A DNA stretch of 22,155 nucleotides from an uncultured Collinsella sp. (GTDB lineage Bacteria > Actinomycetota > Coriobacteriia > Coriobacteriales > Coriobacteriaceae). Position numbers and translations under genes: made by a program. A model generated the notes under the pieces. The model was not told the origin of the DNA and ran no database searches. It saw only the letters and a list, made by a program, of their open reading frames with translations. Position 1 is the first letter of the stretch. Each line of letters starts with the position of its first letter. The stretch is taken from positions 1 through 22,155 of the forward strand of contig UROZ01000022.1 in the NCBI GenBank assembly GCA_900549655.1, read 5' to 3'. Of this stretch, positions 1 to 6,324 are shown piece after piece.

Positions 1-1
1 G

Positions 2-262
2 CTCCGCTCCGCCGTCGCTGCGGGCGTTCTGGAGACGTCTCCCTTGGAGGATCTTGAGGTGGTGAATGAGATGCAGCCCGGTCAGTGCATGCGCAAGTCG
101 GCGATGCACTCGTTTATCCTCGCAATGAGGCTTGCACGTAAACAAACGCCGAGTTACTCGCTCAGGCAGCTTGCCTGCTGGCAAAAGCGGCTGCCACTCG
201 CCGTTCGCTGCAAAATGTTCCTTGGCACGCTCCGACGCATCGCGTCGGGCAAGATCGAGTAG
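2..262 (+). CDS. C-terminal end of an unidentified protein (partial), possibly F420-hydrogenase beta-subunit-like
   Basis: The frame is open from base 2 to a TAG at 260-262, so this is the last 86 codons of a gene that begins left of the window. The visible tail is basic and ends RRIASGKIE. A stretch reading MQPGQCMRKS followed by a run that ends TPSY resembles, from memory, the C-terminus of F420 hydrogenase/dehydrogenase beta-subunit-like proteins found in polysaccharide clusters. That identification is weak; a glycosyltransferase or pyruvyltransferase tail cannot be excluded. The stop lies about 20 bases before the flippase start, which suggests co-transcription. A TTG at 44 could be read as a start, but the frame stays open further upstream, so an internal start is not needed. 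Confidence 0.5.
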   Translation, partial: LRSAVAAGVLETSPLEDLEVVNEMQPGQCMRKSAMHSFILAMRLARKQTPSYSLRQLACWQKRLPLAVRCKMFLGTLRRIASGKIE

Positions 263-282
263 AGCTTAGCTTGGAGACGGGT

Positions 283-1710
283 TTGAACAAATACAAGAGC
301 CTTGCGCAGAACATAGTCCTTTTCGCTGTCAACTCCGTTGCGACGAAGCTTATAGCCTTCGTGCTTGTTCCGCTCTACACTTACTACCTGAGCGAGGGCG
401 AGTACGGAATCACCGACATGTCGCTGACGGTCATCACGCTTATGGTGCCCCTCGCGACGCTTTCGATTTCTGATGCGGTGCTGCGGTTCGTCATCGATGA
501 CTCGAAGAACACCGACCGCTACGTGACTGCGGGGCTGGCGATTGTCCTCGTGAGTTTCGCAATCGTCACCGTCATGCTTCCACTGCTCGATCTTGGCATC
601 TTCGGGGGGCTTGGCGATTACAAGCTCTGGTTCTTGGCGGCCTATGCGAGCAATGCCATGCTGACGTACCAAAGCAACGTCGCGCGGGCGCTCGACCAGG
701 TGCGCATCATTCCCTTTGCCGCTGGGATTAACTCGCTGGCCACCCTTATCGGCGCCTTTGTGTTCATCGCGCAGCTGAGGCTGGGTGTCGAGGGGTATTT
801 CATCGCGACGATACTCGGGGGTGTCTGCGGGTCGTTGGTTTACGAGGCTCTTGGCAAACACCGCGACCATTTGCTGCATGTTGGGATGAGCGACCTTCGC
901 GCCGACCTGAAGAAGATGATGTCCTACGCGATTCCTCTGACACCCAACACGCTCTTTTGGTGGGTAAACAATAGCATCAGTAGGTTTTTCGTGACGGGGT
1001 TTCTGGGAATTGCCTCGAACGGGCTGTACGCTGCGGCAAGCAAGATTCCAAATCTGTTGAACGCCGTGTTTCAGATCTTTCAGCAGGCATGGCAGATCTC
1101 GGCATATCAGGAGTTCAAAAAAGAGGGGGTCGGAGACTTCTTCACGACGGTCTTTTCGGCACTCCAGTTCATCATGTTCTCCTGTGCCGCTCTGCTCGCT
1201 GCGGTCACTCCACTCCTCGCCTCGTTGCTTCTGCAAAGTAGCTTCTATTCCGCGTGGAGGTACATCCCGCTTCTCCTGGTCGCCTTCTTCTTCAACACGA
1301 TTTTCTCTTTCTACGGAACTATTTACTCCGCTAGCATGGATACAAAAAGGCTGTTCGTTACGACGATGATCGGTGCGATCGCGACCATGGCGGGTTGCTG
1401 GGCTCTGGTTCCGACGCTCGGCCTTCTAGGAGCCTGCATAGCCGATGTGGTCAGCAACTTTCTCGTAATGCTGTCGAGGATGCGCGGGGCCGCCCGCGCT
1501 GTCGATGTGCGCACTAATTGGTTGGTGTTTTACGCCTGCGTGGCCCTCTTGATCTTTCAGGCGGTCTTGGCAGCGTTGAATGTGGAGAACTACACCTTTT
1601 TGGCCGGCGCATGCGCGCTCGCGGTCGTCGCGCTTCAGGCCGCCCAAGCCAAAAGCGAGATACGTGCCTTGTTGAAGCTACTCAGAAGTAGAAAAGGCGT
1701 CAAGCATTAG
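283..1710 (+). CDS. Wzx-like polysaccharide flippase (MOP superfamily)
   Basis: This is a polytopic membrane protein of about 475 residues, the usual length for Wzx/PST-type lipid-linked oligosaccharide flippases. It has about a dozen hydrophobic segments separated by short loops, and an N-terminal block (AVNSVATKLIAFVLVPLYTY, then YLSEGEYG) typical of the family. It would flip an undecaprenyl-diphosphate-linked repeat unit to the outer face of the cytoplasmic membrane. I chose the TTG at 283 because GGAG at 273-276 lies six bases upstream; a TTG at 271 is in frame but lacks as good a site. It follows the partial upstream gene closely and precedes a sugar acetyltransferase, as expected in a capsule or cell-wall polysaccharide cluster. 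Substrate cannot be deduced. Confidence 0.88.
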   Translation: MNKYKSLAQNIVLFAVNSVATKLIAFVLVPLYTYYLSEGEYGITDMSLTVITLMVPLATLSISDAVLRFVIDDSKNTDRYVTAGLAIVLVSFAIVTVMLPLLDLGIFGGLGDYKLWFLAAYASNAMLTYQSNVARALDQVRIIPFAAGINSLATLIGAFVFIAQLRLGVEGYFIATILGGVCGSLVYEALGKHRDHLLHVGMSDLRADLKKMMSYAIPLTPNTLFWWVNNSISRFFVTGFLGIASNGLYAAASKIPNLLNAVFQIFQQAWQISAYQEFKKEGVGDFFTTVFSALQFIMFSCAALLAAVTPLLASLLLQSSFYSAWRYIPLLLVAFFFNTIFSFYGTIYSASMDTKRLFVTTMIGAIATMAGCWALVPTLGLLGACIADVVSNFLVMLSRMRGAARAVDVRTNWLVFYACVALLIFQAVLAALNVENYTFLAGACALAVVALQAAQAKSEIRALLKLLRSRKGVKH

Positions 1711-1753
1711 CGGGCGCTGTAAGTGCAGTATTGAGCCAAAGGAGACATGTACC

Positions 1754-2395
1754 ATGAACGCTAAGGCGTTGGCAATAAAACTGAAGTACAAATGGCGCGG
1801 TTCCGTTGAGTGGCAGATGACGTCGAGCGAGCTGCGTGCCTATGCGAAGAGTCTGCACGACGTCGACGTCGACCTCCATACGTACGGCTCCTACTTCGAT
1901 GACGCGTTCAACGGCGGAGGGGGGTCTATCCTCGTCGGCCGATACTGCTCCTTCGCCGGGAACGTCCGCTACTTTGGAGCGAACCACCCGACGGAGCGGG
2001 CCGTCATGTCGCCCTTGCTCTACAACCCCACATTCACTGGGGTGTCGGATTACGACGTTGAGCGGAGCGGGCTCGTGATCGGTAACGATGTCTGGGTCGG
2101 CTATGGCTCAATCATTACTTCGGGTTGCAATCGCATAGGCAACGGCGCAGTGATAGGCGCGGGCAGCATCGTGACTCACGATGTGGAGCCTTACTCGATC
2201 GTGACGGGCGCGCCCGCGAGGGAGCGGCGGAAGCGCTTCGACGGCGAGACGATCGCCGCGCTTGAGGATTTTCGCTGGTGGGAGCTGGAGCCCGGCGAGC
2301 TCATGATGCTGGTTGAGGACGCGTACGAGCCCCGGAGGTTCGCCGAGAAGGCTCTGCAGATGCGTGTACAGGGTGAAGCGGGGAGGGTTAGCTAG
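1754..2395 (+). CDS. Hexapeptide-repeat (left-handed beta-helix) acyltransferase
   Basis: The protein is 213 residues and belongs to the CatB/xenobiotic O-acetyltransferase-like group of trimeric left-handed beta-helix enzymes. Hexapeptide turns are visible at about 58-70 (SILVGRYCSFAGN) and 107-150 (LVIGNDVWVGYGSIITSG, then IGNGAVIGAGSIV), ending in the GAPAR motif at 152-156. His78 in the GANHP loop matches the catalytic histidine position of this group. It probably transfers acetyl, or another acyl group, from acyl-CoA to a sugar of the polysaccharide in the cytoplasm. AAAGGAG at 1738-1744 sits nine bases before the ATG. The acceptor sugar is unknown. It is followed by a decayed epimerase gene rather than an intact partner. 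Confidence 0.85.
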   Translation: MNAKALAIKLKYKWRGSVEWQMTSSELRAYAKSLHDVDVDLHTYGSYFDDAFNGGGGSILVGRYCSFAGNVRYFGANHPTERAVMSPLLYNPTFTGVSDYDVERSGLVIGNDVWVGYGSIITSGCNRIGNGAVIGAGSIVTHDVEPYSIVTGAPARERRKRFDGETIAALEDFRWWELEPGELMMLVEDAYEPRRFAEKALQMRVQGEAGRVS

Positions 2396-2419
2396 CCGCA
2401 AAGACCGATGGTGCGGGAA

Positions 2420-2757
2420 GGAGGCTGTCGTACGGCAGTGCTCGCATGCTTCTACCTGCAGATTCCCGTCGGACACGTTGAGGCGGAACTCCGTATGCGC
2501 AACCCGTACAGCCCCTGGCCTTAGGAGTTCGGCCGGCAGACTGTGTACGTGCTGGCTAACTGGTACTTCACAGCCACGGAGGCGAGCCGCCGGAACCTGC
2601 TCGAATTCAGCGTCGACGCGCTGCGTACGACGGTGCGCAAGGGCTACTCCCACCCGCGAGCTCGACTGGGCTACCGGGAGCCGCCTCATCCTCATTACGG
2701 CGTACCGCCGCGAGAACCTTAGCGAGCCCATACACCGTTTGTTCCGAGCCATTTTAT
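2420..2757 (+). pseudogene. Decayed UDP-N-acetylglucosamine 2-epimerase (wecB/mnaA-like) remnant
   Basis: The interval between the acetyltransferase and rmlA has no intact gene but contains recognisable pieces of a WecB-type epimerase. In the frame of base 2450 it reads FYLQIPVGHVEAELR, then NPYSPWP, a TAG stop at 2522-2524 where the family normally has Glu, then EFGRQTVYVLANWYF and ASRRNLL. About 14-16 residues expected before VDALR are missing (in-frame deletion between NLLEF and SVDAL). One extra base near 2657 then shifts the frame, and the next frame continues ELDWATGSRLILITAYRREN and LSEPIHRLFRAI. The N-terminal quarter and the C-terminal half of a normal ~370-residue protein are absent. 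UDP-GlcNAc 2-epimerase makes UDP-ManNAc, so this locus has probably lost that step here. Identification is by motif memory. Confidence 0.8.
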
Positions 2758-2785
2758 CGCTCGATATAAAACATATTTCGATTGT

Positions 2786-2794
2786 AAAGGAGAG
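2786..2794 (+). promoter_or_regulatory. Ribosome binding site of rmlA
   Basis: AAAGGAGAG lies five bases before the ATG at 2800. It is a strong site located just after the wecB remnant. A TATAAA at 2765-2770 could be a -10 element for rmlA, but I see no convincing -35 at the right distance. Confidence 0.6.
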
Positions 2795-2799
2795 ATTAA

Positions 2800-3699
2800 A
2801 TGAAAGGTATTATCCTCGCCGGCGGGTCCGGCACGCGCCTGTACCCGCTCACGCTCGTGACCTCCAAGCAGCTGCTGCCGGTCTACGACAAGCCCATGAT
2901 CTACTACCCGCTGTCCACCCTCATGCTGGCGGGCATCCGGGACATCCTGGTCATCTCCACGCCGACCGACCTGCCCAACTTCGAGCGCCTGCTCGGGGAC
3001 GGCTCGCGCTACGGCGTGAACCTCTCCTACGCTGAGCAGCCCTCGCCGGACGGCCTGGCGCAGGCCTTCACCATCGGCGAGGAGTTCATCGCCGGCGAGC
3101 CGTGCGCCCTGGTGCTCGGCGACAACATCTTCTACGGCAACGGCCTTTCGCGCCACCTGACGCGCGCCGTCCAGAACGCCGAGTCGGGCAGGGCCACGGT
3201 CTTCGGCTACCACGTGGACGACCCCGAGCGCTTCGGCGTCGTGGAGTTCGACCGCGAGGGGAGGGCCGTCTCCATCGAGGAGAAGCCCGAGCGCCCCAAG
3301 AGCTCCTACGCCGTCACCGGCCTGTACTTCTACCCGGGCGACGTCGCCGCCAAGGCACACAAGGTTCAGCCTTCCGCCCGCGGGGAGCTGGAGATCACCA
3401 CGCTCAACCAGATGTACCTGGAGGAGGGGACGCTGTCCGTCGTGACGCTGGGCCGCGGCTACGCGTGGCTGGACACCGGCACCATGGAGAGCCTGCACGA
3501 GGCGGCGGAGTTCGTCCGCGCCGTGGAGCACTCCCAGGACCTGCCCGTGTCCGTGCCCGAGGAGATCGCCTGGGAGAACGGCTGGATCACGACCGCCGAG
3601 CTGGAGGAGGCCGCCAAGGCCTACGGCAAGTCGGTCTACGGCCAGCACCTGAAGAAGGTCGCCGCCGGCGAGATCGTCAACAGCCCGCGCGAGTACTAG
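2800..3699 (+). CDS. rmlA: Glucose-1-phosphate thymidylyltransferase
   Basis: RmlA (RfbA) joins dTTP and glucose-1-phosphate to give dTDP-glucose, the first step of dTDP-L-rhamnose synthesis in the cytoplasm. The 299-residue length is typical. The nucleotide-binding signature GGSGTRLYP is at 8-16, followed by SKQLLPVYDKPM at 22-33 with the conserved Lys23. The metal-binding Asp108 is in LVLGDNIFYG, and EKPERPKSSYAVTGLYFY is the usual central block. The gene is much richer in G+C than the two genes that follow. A strong terminator directly downstream separates it from rmlB and rmlCD, so the rhamnose genes are not one simple transcription unit here. Confidence 0.96.
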   Translation: MKGIILAGGSGTRLYPLTLVTSKQLLPVYDKPMIYYPLSTLMLAGIRDILVISTPTDLPNFERLLGDGSRYGVNLSYAEQPSPDGLAQAFTIGEEFIAGEPCALVLGDNIFYGNGLSRHLTRAVQNAESGRATVFGYHVDDPERFGVVEFDREGRAVSIEEKPERPKSSYAVTGLYFYPGDVAAKAHKVQPSARGELEITTLNQMYLEEGTLSVVTLGRGYAWLDTGTMESLHEAAEFVRAVEHSQDLPVSVPEEIAWENGWITTAELEEAAKAYGKSVYGQHLKKVAAGEIVNSPREY

Positions 3700-3719
3700 C
3701 GCCAGCTTGTTTTCTTTTA

Positions 3720-3752
3720 GGGGTCACCGTTTATCTGGTGGCCCCTTTCGTT
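3720..3752 (+). terminator. Rho-independent terminator after rmlA
   Basis: A nine-pair stem is formed by GGGGTCACC (3720-3728) and GGTGGCCCC (3737-3745) with an eight-base loop and one G-T wobble, followed by TTTCGTT. It ends the rmlA transcript before the two-gene island. Confidence 0.8.
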
Positions 3753-3794
3753 ATGATTACGTTGACCATAAAGACAATATGATTGGGAGTGGAT

Positions 3795-4232
3795 GTGTTA
3801 AGCGTCTACTTTGGCGATATGCCAGAAGCGATTTACAACACAGCGACATATTTCAAAAACTCTTACCGGTCTTCTTGGATTACGAATCCCTATGCAGTCT
3901 CGATAATTAAAGATGTCGATCGATCGGATGTTGTCTCCGAAAACGTCATCGAAAGCCCTGTGCTTGGATCCATCTCTCCACTCCAGCTTTCTGGTGGCGT
4001 GAAAACGCTGCTGCTTATGAGATTTGATCGTAAGCATATTTTTAACGCCTCTACCTGTGGTGACAACTGTGCCAAGTGGATTCTCGACATGGCGAAAGAT
4101 CGCAAGCTCGTTGTGAATCTCTATCATGTGATGGACTTTGGTCGCGAGGATTTTAAAATTAAAGTCGTGAATAGCGGCCGAATCGTTCACAACATGGCCG
4201 ATTTGATTCACGAGTCGATTCCGTATCTGTAG
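3795..4232 (+). CDS. DUF4869-like protein of unknown function
   Basis: A 145-residue soluble protein with no signal peptide or membrane segment. From memory it resembles the DUF4869 family, which begins YFGDMPEAIYNT and carries a W-I-T-[ND]-P block, SGGVKTLLLM (about 79-88), a cysteine-containing NASTCGDNCAKWIL block (about 96-109) and NLYHVMDFG. The function of the family is unknown to me. I chose GTG at 3795 because GGGAG at 3785-3789 lies five bases upstream and the family start falls there; GTG 3789 and TTG 3783 are in-frame alternatives. The gene is clearly more A+T-rich than rmlA and rmlB and uses different codons, a sign of separate origin. It is followed nine bases later by a P-loop ATPase, and the two probably act together. 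Confidence 0.75.
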   Translation: MLSVYFGDMPEAIYNTATYFKNSYRSSWITNPYAVSIIKDVDRSDVVSENVIESPVLGSISPLQLSGGVKTLLLMRFDRKHIFNASTCGDNCAKWILDMAKDRKLVVNLYHVMDFGREDFKIKVVNSGRIVHNMADLIHESIPYL

Positions 4233-4241
4233 GTACTGCTT

Positions 4242-5216
4242 ATGAACGGTTCGCATCTCGTTAAGATTTCCCGCCGCAGGGGAACTAAGTACACATTTAC
4301 CATCAAGCGGAACATCACTATTGTGCGTGGCGATAGTGGCACGGGTAAGACGACACTCTTTGACATGGTCGCAGACTACATGCGAACGGGCGAGCAGTCG
4401 GGTGTCTCCTTGCAATGCGATTGTCCCTGTGTCGCCCTGACCGATTATGATTGGCGAAACCAGCTTTCGTCTGTTCATGACTCGATTGTATTTGTCGATG
4501 AGGGCTTAAAAGAGATCCATTCTGATGAGTTTGCCCATCATGTGCTGTATTCCTCGAATTATTTCGTGCTGATCTCAAGGGCTGATTTCCCCAATCTTCC
4601 GTATAGCGTGGATGAGATTTACAAGATTAAGACGAGCGGAAAATACCATTCTTTCATCCCTGTTTATCAAGATCGCGGGAATCATCGTTATGCTATTTCC
4701 CGGTCGGCGCCAAAACAGGACTTTTCTATCCTTCTATGCGAGGACAGTAAGTCTGGTTTCCAGTTCTTTGAACGGCATTTCGCTGACAGTGAGCTTACCT
4801 GTACTTCGGCCATGACGAACAGCGCGATTTTGCGCTGGTTGGATCAGCATCTCGACGATCGCGTGTTTGTTGTTGCGGACGGAGCGGCATTTGGGTGCTA
4901 TGCGGACCGCGTCCTTAAGCTGCAAGACATTCACCGCGATACTGTTACGGTTTGTCTTCCCGAGTCGTTCGAATGGCTTCTGCTGAGCTCCGGCGTAATT
5001 TCAGGGCTAGATGTTAAGACGGTTTTGGAAACCCCAGAAGCCTTTGTAAACAGTGAGAAGTTTAAAAGCTGGGAGGATTTCTTCTATAAGTACTTACGTG
5101 AAATAACTGAGGATTCGGTTTTTCACTACGACAAAGACTGCATTCCGGAGGCGTTTTGTACGGGAGGTAATTCTGCGAAGGTTATGGCTCTTATCGCATG
5201 CCGAAATGTCCGATAG
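4242..5216 (+). CDS. P-loop ATPase with uncharacterised C-terminal domain, partner of the DUF4869-like protein
   Basis: A 324-residue soluble protein. The N-terminal half is a compact P-loop NTPase: Walker A GDSGTGKTT at 30-38, a Walker B-like IVFVDE at 82-87, and a later strand YFVLISR at 107-113 that resembles a sensor region. No ABC signature is visible between Walker A and B. The C-terminal half (about 161-324) contains FSILLCEDSKSG (161-172, with Glu167) and VFVVADGAAFG (208-218, with Asp213), an acid-after-strand pattern that could be a TOPRIM-like or other Rossmann-type fold; this is a guess. Similar proteins are sometimes misnamed translation initiation factor 2, which nothing here supports. 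It is A+T-rich like its upstream neighbour, starts nine bases after that gene's stop, and has only a weak ribosome site. ATP-dependent sensing or defence is possible but unproven. Confidence 0.75.
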   Translation: MNGSHLVKISRRRGTKYTFTIKRNITIVRGDSGTGKTTLFDMVADYMRTGEQSGVSLQCDCPCVALTDYDWRNQLSSVHDSIVFVDEGLKEIHSDEFAHHVLYSSNYFVLISRADFPNLPYSVDEIYKIKTSGKYHSFIPVYQDRGNHRYAISRSAPKQDFSILLCEDSKSGFQFFERHFADSELTCTSAMTNSAILRWLDQHLDDRVFVVADGAAFGCYADRVLKLQDIHRDTVTVCLPESFEWLLLSSGVISGLDVKTVLETPEAFVNSEKFKSWEDFFYKYLREITEDSVFHYDKDCIPEAFCTGGNSAKVMALIACRNVR

Positions 5217-5291
5217 TTTTGTTGAATAGTGTCGCGTCGTCACTTCCTGCGGCATACTAAAGAAGCTGTACATGCTTCAGATTGGATTTTC

Positions 5292-6311
5292 ATGTCTGAG
5301 ATCTTTGAACCCAAGAACATCATCGTCACGGGCGGCTGCGGCTTCATCGGCAGCAACTTCGTGCACTACGTCGTGGACAACCACCCCGAGGTGCACGTCA
5401 CCGTCCTGGACAAGCTGACCTACGCCGGCAACCCCGAGAACATCGCCGGGCTGCCGTCCGACCGCGTGGAGCTCGTCGTCGGCGACATCTGCGACGCAGA
5501 GCTGCTGGACCGCATCGTCCCGGGCCACGACGCCATCGTGCACTACGCCGCCGAGAGCCACAACGACAACTCCATCGCCGACCCCGAGCCTTTCCTGCGC
5601 ACGAACGTCGAGGGCACCTTCCGCCTGCTGGAGGCCGTGAGGAAATACGGCGTCCGCTACCACCACGTCTCCACCGACGAGGTCTACGGCGACCTCGCGC
5701 TCGACGACCCGGCGAAGTTCACCGAGGAGACGCCGTACCACCCGTCCTCGCCGTACTCGAGCACCAAGGCATCCTCCGACATGCTCGTGCGCGCCTGGAC
5801 CCGCACCTACGGCCTTCGCACCACGATCTCCAACTGCTCCAACAACTACGGCCCCTACCAGCACGTGGAGAAGTTCATCCCCAGGCAGATCACGAACATC
5901 GTCGACGGCGTGCGCCCCAAGCTCTACGGGAAGGGCGAGAACGTCCGCGACTGGATCCACACCGAGGACCACTCCTCGGCCGTCTGGGACATCCTCACGA
6001 AGGGCCGCATGGGGGAGACCTACCTCATCGGCGCAAATGGCGAGAAGAACAACATCACGGTCCTGCGCATGATCCTCACGGCCATGGGCCGCGACCCCGA
6101 GGACTTCGACTGGGTCGCCGACCGCCCCGGCCACGACCGCCGCTACGCCATCGACTCCACCAAGCTCCAGCGCGAGCTCGGCTGGAGGCCGGCCCACACC
6201 GACTTCGCAGAGGGCCTGAAGGCCACCATCGACTGGTACGTCGAGAACGAGTCCTGGTGGCGCCCGGCCAAGGAGGCCACCGAGGCCCGCTACCGCGCGC
6301 AGGGGCAGTAG
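5292..6311 (+). CDS. rmlB: dTDP-glucose 4,6-dehydratase
   Basis: RmlB (RfbB) converts dTDP-glucose to dTDP-4-keto-6-deoxyglucose using bound NAD+. It is an extended SDR enzyme of 339 residues. Visible landmarks are the NAD+-binding GGCGFIG at 14-20, the STDEVYG active-site block at 127-133, and the catalytic Tyr155-x3-Lys159 pair. I chose ATG 5292, which gives the family-normal N-terminus (MSEIFEPKNIIVTGG). A GTG at 5229 is in frame but adds 21 unrelated residues. No good Shine-Dalgarno sequence precedes ATG 5292, in contrast to rmlA and rmlCD; the sequence just upstream belongs to the boundary with the A+T-rich island. Fourteen bases separate it from rmlCD. Confidence 0.95.
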   Translation: MSEIFEPKNIIVTGGCGFIGSNFVHYVVDNHPEVHVTVLDKLTYAGNPENIAGLPSDRVELVVGDICDAELLDRIVPGHDAIVHYAAESHNDNSIADPEPFLRTNVEGTFRLLEAVRKYGVRYHHVSTDEVYGDLALDDPAKFTEETPYHPSSPYSSTKASSDMLVRAWTRTYGLRTTISNCSNNYGPYQHVEKFIPRQITNIVDGVRPKLYGKGENVRDWIHTEDHSSAVWDILTKGRMGETYLIGANGEKNNITVLRMILTAMGRDPEDFDWVADRPGHDRRYAIDSTKLQRELGWRPAHTDFAEGLKATIDWYVENESWWRPAKEATEARYRAQGQ

Positions 6312-6324
6312 GGAGAGCAGAGAC

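Noticed and set aside
154..1236. A 360-codon minus-strand frame opposite the flippase
   Set aside because: The translation is highly charged with no domain-like pattern, and it faces a convincing membrane transporter.
3753..3794. A promoter for the island using TTGACC at 3762 and TATGAT at 3778
   Set aside because: The spacing is only 10 bases and the implied start would leave almost no leader; a TATGAT at 3752 lacks a good -35.
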